From Salinibacter sp. 10B (GTDB lineage: Bacteria; Bacteroidota; Rhodothermia; Rhodothermales; Salinibacteraceae): a stretch of 64,000 nucleotides of DNA. Positions 21,176 through 30,887 of the stretch are shown piece after piece (the stretch's first letter is position 1; each line of letters starts with the position of its first letter). Made by a program: the position numbers and the translations under genes. Location: the NCBI RefSeq assembly GCF_002954405.1, contig NZ_MQWC01000004.1, forward strand, positions 470,065-534,064, given 5' to 3'. The notes under the pieces were generated by a model. It had not been told where the DNA came from. It did no database searches and saw only the letters and a program-made list of their open reading frames with translations.

Positions 21176-23500
21176 CTATTGGATGTCGATCTTCACTGAG
21201 ACGTACGGGAGAAGCGGCAGCTGATCAACACGGTTGAGCGTGAATATGTCAACGTAGAACACATTGGCGCGATTGTATACATTGATGGCTCCTGCCTCAG
21301 CGGTAACCCCTACTTCTGAGCTCACATCGAAGGTTTTTCGAAGGGACACATCAAGCCGATGGTAGGCGGGGAGCCGAGCATCGTACGGCCGATCGTAAAA
21401 GGTCCGCGGGATTCCAACCACCTCCTCGGGAGATTCCCGAAGCCCTCGAATTTCGAGGAGTGTATCATATCCATATACCTGCGTGTAGGGACCGCCGGTG
21501 CTGTATTGCCACCGAAGATTGGCCTGGACCCACCCCGTACGGAAACTGGTAGTCAGCCCAACCTTATGCCGAATATCGTGTGGAGGGGTATACTCAACGA
21601 GGTCCTGTCCCCCCCACGCCCCGAGTCGCTCCCTTCCGGATCGATAGGTAACCGTACCATAACCGTACTGAGCATTTATCCGGAGCGGATCGGCATCATA
21701 GACCAGCGAAACATCGGCTCCGTAGGCCGTCCCCTCCGCCCGGGTAAGCTCAGTGTTAAACCGGACGATGGGCGTCCACCGTGGTACAGGCAAATCTCGA
21801 AATTGCTTGTACCATCCCTCCACTGAAAAGCGGAGAGCCGAAAGCAGCTGGTGCTTCCAGCCAAGGAGGGCGTGTTGTGCTTCAAGCGGGGTGTTCTCGA
21901 ATGGAGAGGGCAGCCAAACCTGAAACGAGGACCCAGCATCACGCTCGTCCGTGATCCCAGCCGCAAATTGATGGTAGAGTCCAGCCGCGGCGGTGATCTT
22001 CATCGTGTTGCTCCCCCCAGGCCGATACGAGAATCGAAGTCGAGGATCAATAGAAAGACCGTCCCAGGCAAACAAGGCCTGAGTACCAACGCTTGGCTGC
22101 AGGGTTAGGCGATCGTTCCAGGTCCAACTGCCCCCTACGTGCGTCGACGCGCTCATCAGAAATCGATCCTTCTGCGCGGTCGCGAGTCCTAAAAAGGGCT
22201 CATTCAGCTTAAGGGCATACTTGTCAGCATGGACTGCTCCCCCCCACTGCAGAGTTCCATCGAGCAATGGCTGGGCAAGCTGCCATCGGCCATGTACTTT
22301 CCAGGTTCCAGCAGTGCGCACCGTTCCGTCCGATGATCGGACCGTATTATTGAAGTGACTCGTCCCGAAACTCACGTCGAGCGTTTGTGCCGATTGCCCC
22401 GAAAAGAGAAGGCAATCGCCTCCAACACTGGTGTTGTCCCAGCGGATTGAGGCCTTTTGGTCCGGATCGATTCGCCCTCGATCATAGGTACGCAGTCCCA
22501 TAAATGAACACTGACTCGACCCTCCCTGGGTCTGGACCTTCGCCACGACATCGTAAAATCGATACGGGGTCTCTTCCCCAGTCAGCGAAGGACCCGCATA
22601 TTCTACCACAGAATGCCGTGCATGGACGAGAAAGGACTTGGCCCCCGTCTCAAGAGGACCCTCCGCGTGCGCCGTCGCCAAAAAAGGCCCGATACCGATG
22701 CTCCCCTCATATTCTTTTGTATTCCCAGAGCGGAACTGAACGTCGAGGACTGACGAAATACGCCCCATATGCTCTGCACCAAACCCGCCTGCGTAAAAGT
22801 CTGCACTCGAGACCAATTCGCTCGGAAATGCCGAATAGAACCCGATGATGTGAAAGGGCTTGTAAACGGGAATGCCATCAACAAGCACAAGATTTTGTGA
22901 GGGCCTCCCTCCTCTCACGAAGAGTCGTCCACCCCGATCTCCTATTGCGGTGACCCCTGGCAAACGCCGCAGGTACGAAGCCAAATCCCCACCTGGACCC
23001 GGAGTGGGAACCCTCTCGATCTCAGCCCTCCGGATTTCCTGAAGTCCAGCCTCTGACTCTTCAACTCCCGCCCGGCCACGAATGGTTACTTCATCGAGAC
23101 GACGTGGCTGCTGCTTTAATGCAATCGATATGGTTTGACGCGAGCCGGCACTCAACTGTAGCGTATCTTGATAAGCTCGATAACCGACGAAGCTGATCGT
23201 CAGTTGGTACTGTCCCGGTGCAATCCCAGACATCTGGTAAAACCCACGTCCATTGGTGGTTGCTGCTTCCTCCACCACACCGGAAGGCGACCGGATGGCG
23301 ACGTTGGCTCCTTGCAACGATTGCCCATCTGCCACGTCGCGAACGAAGCCCTGAACCACAACGTCTTGCCCTCCCTGTTGTCCCCAGACCGGAGGAACCC
23401 ACGCCAACATGCTTCCGACAACCAGTAGAGCAATCAGTGTCCAACATGGCCCCCGCTGCCGTTCTTTGAGCCTCCCGTGACAGGGCACGAACGAGGACAT
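21176..23500 (-). CDS. TonB-dependent outer-membrane receptor with carboxypeptidase-like regulatory domain
   Basis: I chose the ATG at 23500 because it gives a Sec signal peptide (hydrophobic WTLIALLVVGSMLAWVPPVWG, then QQ); the frame is open further upstream to 23728, and ATG 23533 is an alternative. After the signal come a CarboxypepD_reg beta-sandwich (VVQGFVRDVADGQSLQGANV, GFYQMSGIAPGQYQLTISFVGY), a plug domain (RRLPGVTAIGDRGGRLFVRGG, LVLVDGIPVY) and a 22-strand-type barrel. It is close to TBDRs paired with DUF4249 lipoproteins. The substrate is unknown; uptake driven by TonB is expected. Confidence 0.88.
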   Translation of the reverse strand: MSSFVPCHGRLKERQRGPCWTLIALLVVGSMLAWVPPVWGQQGGQDVVVQGFVRDVADGQSLQGANVAIRSPSGVVEEAATTNGRGFYQMSGIAPGQYQLTISFVGYRAYQDTLQLSAGSRQTISIALKQQPRRLDEVTIRGRAGVEESEAGLQEIRRAEIERVPTPGPGGDLASYLRRLPGVTAIGDRGGRLFVRGGRPSQNLVLVDGIPVYKPFHIIGFYSAFPSELVSSADFYAGGFGAEHMGRISSVLDVQFRSGNTKEYEGSIGIGPFLATAHAEGPLETGAKSFLVHARHSVVEYAGPSLTGEETPYRFYDVVAKVQTQGGSSQCSFMGLRTYDRGRIDPDQKASIRWDNTSVGGDCLLFSGQSAQTLDVSFGTSHFNNTVRSSDGTVRTAGTWKVHGRWQLAQPLLDGTLQWGGAVHADKYALKLNEPFLGLATAQKDRFLMSASTHVGGSWTWNDRLTLQPSVGTQALFAWDGLSIDPRLRFSYRPGGSNTMKITAAAGLYHQFAAGITDERDAGSSFQVWLPSPFENTPLEAQHALLGWKHQLLSALRFSVEGWYKQFRDLPVPRWTPIVRFNTELTRAEGTAYGADVSLVYDADPLRINAQYGYGTVTYRSGRERLGAWGGQDLVEYTPPHDIRHKVGLTTSFRTGWVQANLRWQYSTGGPYTQVYGYDTLLEIRGLRESPEEVVGIPRTFYDRPYDARLPAYHRLDVSLRKTFDVSSEVGVTAEAGAINVYNRANVFYVDIFTLNRVDQLPLLPYVSVKIDIQ

Positions 23501-23702
23501 CCCAACGACTATGAAGGTAGAGGGGGGATTCATCGTTAGGTGCTCTACACAAGGCGTGCGGACGAGAGTAGAATATTCTCGTGTGACCATCTCTTCCCCC
23601 CGAAACTGCTTGGGGAATTGACGTGACTCCCAAGTCATAGGGGGCGAAATCGCTAAAAAGTGCCGAAATAAATCTCCTGGCGAATGCAAAAGACATGGCG
23701 CA

Positions 23703-23727
23703 TGGACTCCCCGACAGTCGGAGTCCA
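23703..23727 (-). terminator. Hairpin between the small lipoprotein gene and the TonB receptor gene
   Basis: TGGACTCC (23703-23710) and GGAGTCCA (23720-23727) form an 8 bp perfect stem with a 9-base loop, 20 bases after the upstream gene's stop. It has only a weak T stretch behind it, so it may be a terminator or an mRNA 3' hairpin. Confidence 0.45.
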
Positions 23728-23747
23728 CAGAATGCCCGTCCGACTTC

Positions 23748-24305
23748 TTAGGAACGTGCCCCGACAGAATCAGCTGGTACTTGCTCCAAACGAGAAAGAA
23801 GAGAACGAATTGGAGCTCGATTTTCGTGCGAGATGCTAAAACTATTCCCTCCTACAGAGCCCGATACAGTGGACACGTTTCCGATTGTCGATAGTTGACG
23901 CCCCGATACGTCGACCTTTGCGAAGGTACCACTCCGCACTGTTGACGTCTGCGTGACCTCCCGGGTCTGCGGATCATTCCACTTGATGGTCTCCGTGCCA
24001 ACCGTGAGCGATAAAGTGCGTGCTTCAAGATTGACAGGTTGTGGACCCCGCTTCACAAAATGAAGATCATACGTCGACGGTACACAACCTTCTCCCTTAC
24101 AGCGTCCAACAACCTGCATGTAAAACCGATTTCGCTTCTGAAGCCCCGACGTCAACTCCAGACCATTCAGGCGCATCTCGCCGGTTTCGTACGTCGTACG
24201 ATTCGACGTGGAATCATAGGTCGTAGTTACCGGCTGAGAAGAAGTTGCACAACTAGCAAAAAGAAACCCAAGGGAGAGAAGGCCAAAAATCGCGGATCTC
24301 ATCAT
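23748..24305 (-). CDS. Small hypothetical lipoprotein, 185 aa
   Basis: Not recognised beyond being a lipoprotein. The signal (AIFGLLSLGFLFASC) ends in the lipobox LFASC, giving lipidation at about residue 19. The mature part looks beta-rich with alternating polar and hydrophobic residues, and has two cysteines (RCKGEGCVP) that could form a disulfide. It sits between the FAS1/DUF7282 lipoprotein gene and the TonB receptor gene on the same strand, so it is likely part of the envelope cluster, but its role cannot be read from sequence. Confidence 0.7.
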   Translation of the reverse strand: MMRSAIFGLLSLGFLFASCATSSQPVTTTYDSTSNRTTYETGEMRLNGLELTSGLQKRNRFYMQVVGRCKGEGCVPSTYDLHFVKRGPQPVNLEARTLSLTVGTETIKWNDPQTREVTQTSTVRSGTFAKVDVSGRQLSTIGNVSTVSGSVGGNSFSISHENRAPIRSLLSRLEQVPADSVGARS

Positions 24306-24492
24306 GATGTCAACCTGGTTGTCGAATGATCGGAATAGATGACACTGTCTCTCTACCCAAACAACGAGGACGGCGGATCCTCCAACCTGACAGAACGCAA
24401 CAGAACAGAAGCCCTCTTCAAGCCCAATGCTCCTGAACTGAGTCCCTCGTGTTCACAAACGACGAATGGGGTCTATTCCTCGCACAAACCGA

Positions 24493-24527
24493 GAAGGCCG
24501 GCTTCCCCAGAGGGCAAGCCGACCTTC
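24493..24527 (-). terminator. Strong hairpin after the FAS1/DUF7282 lipoprotein gene
   Basis: GAAGGCCGGCTT (24493-24504) and AAGCCGACCTTC (24516-24527) form a 12-pair stem. Transcribed leftward, the one mismatch becomes a G-U pair, so the stem is complete only in minus-strand RNA. It lies 31 bases after the gene's stop. There is no long T-tract. Confidence 0.55.
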
Positions 24528-24558
24528 CGCGGTACCTTCTATCGTAGACACGAGCCGA

Positions 24559-25833
24559 TCAGTTCGACCCAACCGGCTCTACTGTAATTTCAGCGTAGTC
24601 GATTACCGTATTCCCTTCCAACTGGTACGGAGTGTCGTTTCCCGTCAACACTCCTTGAGGAGTGGCAAAATCATACTGCTGATTATCATTCGAGTCCTTG
24701 TGAGGCATGGCCCCGAGGGTTACGTCCCCGCTCAATTCCTCGTCGAGAGCAATTTTCACTTCATTAGCGACCGTGGGTCCCTCTATGTAGTCAGAAACCC
24801 CCACAGTACTCGCCACTGCGCCTGCACTTTGCATTTCGCTCTTGTCGTGTAGGACAACGAACCCCCCGTCCGCGGGCATATATACCCCGTCCACGACGAG
24901 TGTATCTCCCTGAGCGACCGATGTATCCGGCAGTGCACGATCCGTGAAGTCCGCCGACGCAACCGGAGGCAGGAGCGGCGTATTAAGCTCATGGATGACA
25001 CCGTTCGTCGCCGGAATATCAGCATCCGACACCATGCTTTCGTCCACCGACACCGTTGTATTTCCGAGCAACGTCTCAACATTGGATACCGGCAGGTCCT
25101 CCGATGTGAATGAATTTCCTTGCACGGCATGATACTTCACAAGGTCGGCCCGGACGCTTGACGTTCTTGGCTCATCCGCATCCACGGCCTGTGTGGGAAC
25201 TCCCCCAATCGCTCCGGCCACCTCACCACCAGAGGCGAGAGACGCATTAGAGGGGCCAAAGAGCGTAAAGGTAGACTGGGTTTGTCCGAGGATGCCCGCG
25301 ATTCCGGAGGGAACGGCCAATGTCGCGAGGGTGGAAAAGGACCCAATCCGGGCCACCTGGCCCCCAATGCTATCCCGAACCGCCGCTTCCACCTCAATCG
25401 TCTCGGCATTGATATCGTCCGGACTTGCATTCACAGAGATTGAAACCGTACTGGGATCGGACGTAGCGGTGGTCGACGCAATCGGATCGTCCGCCGTGTA
25501 CATCACCGTGATGAACTCGCCCCCTCGACTTTCCCATCGGTACGTCTGCTCGGAATTACTAGCAGTAGGGAGATCCGAGTCGTTTACCGACCAGGTATAG
25601 CTTTTGTCGACTGTGTATCCTTGCACGTAGTAATCGACCGTGTCGGGCACACTGACCTCATTCGCTCCCGAGAACGACCCGGTTGCTGCGTCTCCAGCCG
25701 ACGTTCCTCCCTGCTTAATGATATAACGGTTGGCGTTCTCCGGATCTGCCTTCTGTGCGCTCTGGTCGCAGCCGGCCAGGACAAAGGCGACCGCCAGACA
25801 GAAGAAAAGAAGCGTTTGATATCGATGTCTCAT
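24559..25833 (-). CDS. Lipoprotein with fasciclin (FAS1) domain and C-terminal DUF7282-like domain
   Basis: Start at 25833 gives a clean lipoprotein signal (TLLFFCLAVAFVLAGC). Residues about 165-290 fit a FAS1 adhesion fold: FSTLATLAVPSGIAGIL, STFTLFGPSNASL, LVKYHAVQGNSFTSEDL and NGVIHELNTPLLPP correspond to the H1/H2-type segments. The last 125 residues (DTLVVDGVYMPADGGFVVLHD, VSDYIEGPTVANEVKIAL, TLGAMPHKDSNDNQQYDFAT) resemble DUF7282, a domain I know mainly from haloarchaeal surface proteins. It is a likely surface adhesin, encoded behind SusC and SusD on the same strand. The domain calls come from pattern recall, not a search. Confidence 0.75.
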   Translation of the reverse strand: MRHRYQTLLFFCLAVAFVLAGCDQSAQKADPENANRYIIKQGGTSAGDAATGSFSGANEVSVPDTVDYYVQGYTVDKSYTWSVNDSDLPTASNSEQTYRWESRGGEFITVMYTADDPIASTTATSDPSTVSISVNASPDDINAETIEVEAAVRDSIGGQVARIGSFSTLATLAVPSGIAGILGQTQSTFTLFGPSNASLASGGEVAGAIGGVPTQAVDADEPRTSSVRADLVKYHAVQGNSFTSEDLPVSNVETLLGNTTVSVDESMVSDADIPATNGVIHELNTPLLPPVASADFTDRALPDTSVAQGDTLVVDGVYMPADGGFVVLHDKSEMQSAGAVASTVGVSDYIEGPTVANEVKIALDEELSGDVTLGAMPHKDSNDNQQYDFATPQGVLTGNDTPYQLEGNTVIDYAEITVEPVGSN

Positions 25834-25889
25834 AGTACCGTAACTGTTTCGAAGTTGACGCATGAAATATGCGGTTCAGCAGAAAAGCA

Positions 25890-25924
25890 AGAGCTCCCCT
25901 ACCCAATCTCCAGAGGGGAGCTCT
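25890..25924 (-). terminator. Hairpin after the SusD-like gene
   Basis: AGAGCTCCCCT (25890-25900) and AGGGGAGCTCT (25914-25924) form a perfect 11 bp stem with a 13-base loop. On the minus strand it is followed by TGCTTTTC. It begins 6 bases past the SusD stop and could end the transcript or act as a partial terminator before the FAS1 lipoprotein gene. Confidence 0.6.
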
Positions 25925-25929
25925 CTGCC

Positions 25930-27510
25930 TTAGTTAGCATGTGCGTCCGAAGGAGGCCCTTCCATATCCCACCACATTTGGCAGGCCTCATCCTCTTGTT
26001 CGACCCCGCCACACATGTTCTCTGCGGCCGACCTCACATTTCTCTCATTGAGGTTGTATTCGGAGTCTGGATAATCAACGCGAAGCGGCGCGTAGGCATC
26101 AAATCCGCCGGCCACCCCGCCTACCGGAGAACCAAGCACTCCTTCGAAGTCAAATCGACGCCAGGTTGACCACCCCTGGATGTTGTGCATGTAGAAGGAG
26201 ATGTAGCGCTGCTCACCGATCACCTGCATTGGGGCGGAGGAGAATTCGCTCTGCACCGCTGAGATGTACCCTTGCGTAGCACTCCCCGAAGCCGAAATGT
26301 CCGCATCCGTCTGGCTGGCGTAAAACCCTACGGAGGCCCTAATGGCCTGCGCAATTAGCTGCTGCGGATTTCCGCTAATCAGCCCCTTCTCAGCGGCCCA
26401 GGCCTTCGTGAGAAGGACTTCGTCGTAGTACATCATTGGTGCAAAAGCGTCACCGTTACCACTGGGCCCATTTGGAAACCACGCCTCCGGACGGGAAAAC
26501 ACACAGGTCGGATTCGCGCCGTACAGGCTCTGCGCACTTCCTTGCTCCTGCGCAAAGGGAAATCCTTTGTACTCCCCACTTCCATCCTCACAGGGACGGT
26601 TGCTGTTGGAGGTCTGCTCGAAGTAGGCATCCAGTCGTGGATCCGCCGAGCCATAGCCTGACTTCAGAAACTCAATGAATCGTTCTGAACCATCAAAGTC
26701 GTCTCGAAAGTCGACCTCCCGGTTCACGTAGTAGCTGTTTCGGTGGTCCGAGCTGGTCCCGAATTGGAAGTAGACGTTGTCGTCATTGCTCTGAAGGGCC
26801 TTGCCATTCGCGGAGGTAACGGCCTGTTCGGCCCAGCTTCCGCTCCCGGCTGCGTCGTAGGCCCGCAGTCCGATGCGCATCTTCAAGCCATTGGCAAACC
26901 GCTTCCACATCCTCATGTCCCCCCCATTCACGAGGTCTCCGGACGGGCCTTCCCCGTCCACACTAATTCGGCTTAGAGCGGTGTTTAGGCTATCAACCAG
27001 CACCGGATAAATTTCGGACTGTGACGTGTAGGATGGGGAGCGATTTTCTCGTCCCTGAAGCGCCTGCCCAAAAAAGGGGATGTCCCCGTACGCATCGGTC
27101 AGAATCTGGAAGGCCCACACCTGCATAATTGTGGCCACAGCCTGAAAGTTGTCCTGATTTCGGACCGTATTCGGACGCTCTCGGGCAATCTTTTTGGCGG
27201 CCCGAAGATCATTCAGTCGGTTGTAAATCCCTCCCCACGCGTAATCAACCGGGGAGTATCTGCTTTCCGACGGATAAAAGTTCTGGGTCGTGTACTGCGC
27301 CCAGACGTTTGCCCGGCGCATGGTCCGAGTTCCCCCGAACACCTCCTCCGAGATGTACCGCTGGGCGTTGCTAAGAAGGTTGTTCGGATTGGCAGAAGAC
27401 GCCTGATTCGGATTCTCGTTGTAACTGGAGAGGCTATCGCATCCCCCCAGCGCGAGGAGCAGGGAAAGTCCCCCAGCAAGGAGGAGTACAAGTGTAGCGT
27501 GACGTCTCAT
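25930..27510 (-). CDS. SusD/RagB-family outer-membrane lipoprotein
   Basis: Surface lipoprotein that captures a nutrient and sits as a lid on its SusC partner. The signal ends in LALGGC (Cys near residue 24). The mature start (DSLSSYNENPNQASSANPNN), the TPR-rich helices and the stretch MQVWAFQILTDAYGDIPFFGQAL are typical of the SusD-like_2 group. Length 526 is normal. The SusC partner ends 98 bases upstream on the same strand. The ligand cannot be told: no glycoside hydrolase or peptidase gene is linked. Confidence 0.9.
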   Translation of the reverse strand: MRRHATLVLLLAGGLSLLLALGGCDSLSSYNENPNQASSANPNNLLSNAQRYISEEVFGGTRTMRRANVWAQYTTQNFYPSESRYSPVDYAWGGIYNRLNDLRAAKKIARERPNTVRNQDNFQAVATIMQVWAFQILTDAYGDIPFFGQALQGRENRSPSYTSQSEIYPVLVDSLNTALSRISVDGEGPSGDLVNGGDMRMWKRFANGLKMRIGLRAYDAAGSGSWAEQAVTSANGKALQSNDDNVYFQFGTSSDHRNSYYVNREVDFRDDFDGSERFIEFLKSGYGSADPRLDAYFEQTSNSNRPCEDGSGEYKGFPFAQEQGSAQSLYGANPTCVFSRPEAWFPNGPSGNGDAFAPMMYYDEVLLTKAWAAEKGLISGNPQQLIAQAIRASVGFYASQTDADISASGSATQGYISAVQSEFSSAPMQVIGEQRYISFYMHNIQGWSTWRRFDFEGVLGSPVGGVAGGFDAYAPLRVDYPDSEYNLNERNVRSAAENMCGGVEQEDEACQMWWDMEGPPSDAHAN

Positions 27511-27566
27511 ATCAGAGAATCAGTCAACTGTTGGAAATGATCGCAAGCCCGGTAACATACCCGTTC

Positions 27567-27589
27567 CCCCCGGTGGACAGCACCGGGGG
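27567..27589 (-). terminator. GC-rich hairpin between susC-like and susD-like genes
   Basis: CCCCCGGTG (27567-27575) and CACCGGGGG (27581-27589), with a 5-base loop, form a perfect 9 bp stem. It has no T-tract, so an mRNA-stabilising or partial-termination role between the two genes is more likely than full termination. Confidence 0.5.
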
Positions 27590-27608
27590 ACGGACAACCA
27601 TCAGCACA

Positions 27609-30600
27609 CTAGAAATTCAGGTTCACGCGGAAGGTGAACTGACGCTGGGGTGGAATATTGGCGGCCTCAACCCCTTGAATGTTGCCGGACCCTAGAGTAA
27701 CCGAAGGGTCCACATTTGGGGCTTTCTTGTAGAGGAACATGAGGTTGCTCCCTGTTACCGAGACGCTGGCCCGTCGAAGGGCAAACTCATTGAACCAACT
27801 CTGCGGAAGGCTATAGGTCAGCACCACCTCTTGCAGCTTCGCATACGTCGCGTCGTAGATGAACCGATCGCCGCCTCCGGCTGCAAACCAGTTCTTCCAG
27901 TAGCTAGCGGCGGGGATGCGCCCCACGGCTTCTCCGAAGTCAATTCCTTGCACCTGAGACGCGTTAGAGGGATCGGTGCCTTCCGGCAACACAACACCTT
28001 CCGGAATGACGCCGGTCTCCCGCTGGTTGTCGGCAATCGTGGACTCAAGCAGGCCACTATAGGTGCCGAACTTATTGGACAGCGAATAGATCTCGCCTCC
28101 CATCTGCCCATCGATCAAGGCACTCAACGTAATCCCTTTGTACGAAAGGGTGGTTGAGAGTCCGCCTTTCCAATCCGGCACGTAGCTTCCCAGCACCTGG
28201 GGCTGCGAGGTCGTCAGTGGAATTCCATCCCGGTTGAACACGATGTCGCCGTCTTTATCCCGACGGAGTGCCGGCTGCACAAGCGCTCCGAATTCAGCTC
28301 CTTCTCGCGCCTGAACCTCCGGCCCAAACACCACACCGCCATCGGAGATCGTGTAGGTTCGAAGGCCTGCTGCAAGCTCTTCAACCGTGTTGACGTTTTT
28401 GTTGAAGTTGGCCGTGACGTCCCACTGAAATCCTTCCGTGAGCACGGGTGTGACCGTGAGGCTCGCCTCCAAACCACGGTTTACCACCTTTCCGGCGTTG
28501 AGCAGCGACGAGTTCAAACCTGATGCACTAGAGACGTCAACGGCGAGAATCTGATCTCGCGTTACATCTCGGTAGTACGTGGTATTCAGGTTGACTCGAT
28601 CATTGAAGAAGCGCAGGTTGGCCCCGAATTCAATCCCGGTGGTCAGTTCTCGCTCCAGTTCCGGGTTATTAGCGGACCGCTGCAACTGTTGAAGCGGCTG
28701 CCCCTGAAAGGGCACGTTGCCCGGATATGTAAGCCCCAGCCGGTACGGGCTCGTGTCTTGGCCCACCTGCGCCCAACTCGCACGCACTTTTCCGAACGAC
28801 AGGATGTCCTGCCCCTGCAGTGCATCCAAGCTGGTGAAGATGAAGTTTGCCGAGATCGACGGATAGAGATACGAGTTGTTGTCTGCCGGCAGGGTCGAGG
28901 ACCAGTCGTTTCGAAGTGTCCCTTCGAGATAGACCATGTCGTTGTACCCCAGACTCACAAGCCCGTAGGTACTGTAGACCATTTGCTCCTCAAAGTAGTC
29001 GTCCACAGTCGGGCGTCCCACGGAATTCCCGACCGTGTATACTCCCGGCGCCGCCAGACCATTGTTGGTTGACGACTCATTCTCCTCGTAGGTCGAGTAC
29101 CGTACCTTTCCGGCCACAAACGAGGAGAAATCAATGCTCTCCGTAAGTGTCCCGGAGTAATCGAAGCGGAGCTCAGAGCTCGTCTCTTGCTCCTCAATGA
29201 TGTCCTCACTATAACCAGCCGGGGCTCCAGTCGAGATTCCCGACCGCCGGTCGCCAAACCGATGACTCCGGTAATCGGTCGACACGGCGAAAGTCCCCGT
29301 CAGGTCCTGTATGATGTCGTACGCGACTTCGGCCTTCCCAATCAGACGCTGTTCATCGTCCTGCTGGAAGTTTTCGTATCGATTCACGTACGGATTGTCC
29401 GTATACTGAAACTGCGTGACTGGGCCTTGCGCCCCCGAAACGCCTGCATAGTTCCAGCCTCGCTGCTGGCCGTTTGGGCGCTGGTAATCCCGCATGTAGC
29501 TGTCCGGCCCGTAATTGAGCTGTCGCTGCGTGAAGGTGTTGAACGCAGCGAAGGGGTTTTCTTCAAATCCATAGCCCATGCCTGAGCGGCCCTTCACGTT
29601 GGTGTAGCTGTACTTCGCAAACGCGGTCGCCCTCAGTTCTTCACTGAGATCTGCCGACCCGTTGAAGTTTACCTGATATCGGTCCATTGAACCGTTCGGC
29701 ATCACACCTCCCTGGTTTCGAGTGTTGAGGCTCAGCCGGTAATTCAGGAAGTCGGTCTGCTGAGACAAGGCGATGTTGTTGGTATAAACCGTTCCTGTCC
29801 GCAGAAAGTCCTTCACAGCATCGGGATGCGCGACCCAGGGCGTCGCCTCGCCTTCGAGTCCATTCACGTTGTCCCAGCTATACCACTGTCGGACTGGACG
29901 ACCGTCAAGACGGGGTCCCCACGATTCATCTACCGCGTACTGTGCTACATAGTGATCGCTCTCACTCTGCTGCTTGTAGTCCCCGTCGAGCGTCGAGAAC
30001 GTCGATCCGGGGGGACCTCCTCCGTACTGGTTCTGGTAGTCCATGAACTCGTACGGCTGGCTCAAGGACACACTCGAGGAAAAGGACACACCGAGCTCCC
30101 CCTCAAGATTGGCCCCGCTTTTGGTCGTGATCTGAATGACGCCGTTCGCCCCCCGGGAACCATAGAGCGCGGCGGCGGACGGTCCCTTCAAAACAGAGAC
30201 GGACTTGATATTATTCGGGTTGAGGGACTGAGCTGCATTTCCAAAGTCGAATCCGCCATTCCCCTCAACGGTCCCATCGCCCGTCTGGCGACTTCGGTTT
30301 GAGACCACCACGCCGTCAATCACAATGAGCGGCTGATTGTCCCCACTGATGGAGCTATACCCGCGAAGAATGATGTTTGACGAACCTCCCATCGTACTGG
30401 AGGATCGAATGCTCGCCCCCGCAATCTTTCCCTTCAGGGAGTTTATAAAGTTCTCGCTGTTCGTCGCATCGAGCTCCGCTCCCCCAACCTGCTGGACAGA
30501 CGTCGTCACAGCGCGCTCCTCGCGCTCAACGCCAAGAGCGGTTACGACGACATTGTCAATCCCGACCGTTTCGGTGGCCAATTGAATTCGGAGGTTGGTC

Positions 30601-30887
30601 GTGGAATTCGCTTCGACCTGAACCGTCCGTCTCTTCTGTTGATATCCCACAAAAGAAACGTTGAGGACGTACTCTCCAGCGGGAATGCCCGTGATCCGAA
30701 AGGATCCATCCGATCTGGTCGCAGCACCTCGGTTCAAAGCCTGGACGACGACGTTTACTCCAGGAAGGCTCTCAGAAGTGGTGCTGTCCACGACGGTCCC
30801 GGCAATCGTTCCGGTCTCCTGGGCGAAGACACTCCCCGGAACCGCCAGTAATACTCCTACCAAGGCAGCGAGTATCGTTCGGTACAT
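27609..30887 (-). CDS. SusC/RagA-family TonB-linked outer-membrane transporter
   Basis: TonB-dependent channel paired with the SusD-like lipoprotein. ATG at 30887 gives a Sec signal (TILAALVGVLLAVPGSVFAQ). Next come the CarboxypepD_reg domain (GTIAGTVVDSTTSESLPGVN, GYQQKRRTVQV), the SusC signature near residue 105 (IDNVVVTALGVEREERA), and a plug with the RGYSSISGDNQPLIVIDGV motif. The barrel runs to a C-terminal aromatic-ended strand (RQFTFRVNLNF). The mature length of about 1090 is typical. Substrate unknown. Confidence 0.95.
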   Translation of the reverse strand: MYRTILAALVGVLLAVPGSVFAQETGTIAGTVVDSTTSESLPGVNVVVQALNRGAATRSDGSFRITGIPAGEYVLNVSFVGYQQKRRTVQVEANSTTNLRIQLATETVGIDNVVVTALGVEREERAVTTSVQQVGGAELDATNSENFINSLKGKIAGASIRSSSTMGGSSNIILRGYSSISGDNQPLIVIDGVVVSNRSRQTGDGTVEGNGGFDFGNAAQSLNPNNIKSVSVLKGPSAAALYGSRGANGVIQITTKSGANLEGELGVSFSSSVSLSQPYEFMDYQNQYGGGPPGSTFSTLDGDYKQQSESDHYVAQYAVDESWGPRLDGRPVRQWYSWDNVNGLEGEATPWVAHPDAVKDFLRTGTVYTNNIALSQQTDFLNYRLSLNTRNQGGVMPNGSMDRYQVNFNGSADLSEELRATAFAKYSYTNVKGRSGMGYGFEENPFAAFNTFTQRQLNYGPDSYMRDYQRPNGQQRGWNYAGVSGAQGPVTQFQYTDNPYVNRYENFQQDDEQRLIGKAEVAYDIIQDLTGTFAVSTDYRSHRFGDRRSGISTGAPAGYSEDIIEEQETSSELRFDYSGTLTESIDFSSFVAGKVRYSTYEENESSTNNGLAAPGVYTVGNSVGRPTVDDYFEEQMVYSTYGLVSLGYNDMVYLEGTLRNDWSSTLPADNNSYLYPSISANFIFTSLDALQGQDILSFGKVRASWAQVGQDTSPYRLGLTYPGNVPFQGQPLQQLQRSANNPELERELTTGIEFGANLRFFNDRVNLNTTYYRDVTRDQILAVDVSSASGLNSSLLNAGKVVNRGLEASLTVTPVLTEGFQWDVTANFNKNVNTVEELAAGLRTYTISDGGVVFGPEVQAREGAEFGALVQPALRRDKDGDIVFNRDGIPLTTSQPQVLGSYVPDWKGGLSTTLSYKGITLSALIDGQMGGEIYSLSNKFGTYSGLLESTIADNQRETGVIPEGVVLPEGTDPSNASQVQGIDFGEAVGRIPAASYWKNWFAAGGGDRFIYDATYAKLQEVVLTYSLPQSWFNEFALRRASVSVTGSNLMFLYKKAPNVDPSVTLGSGNIQGVEAANIPPQRQFTFRVNLNF

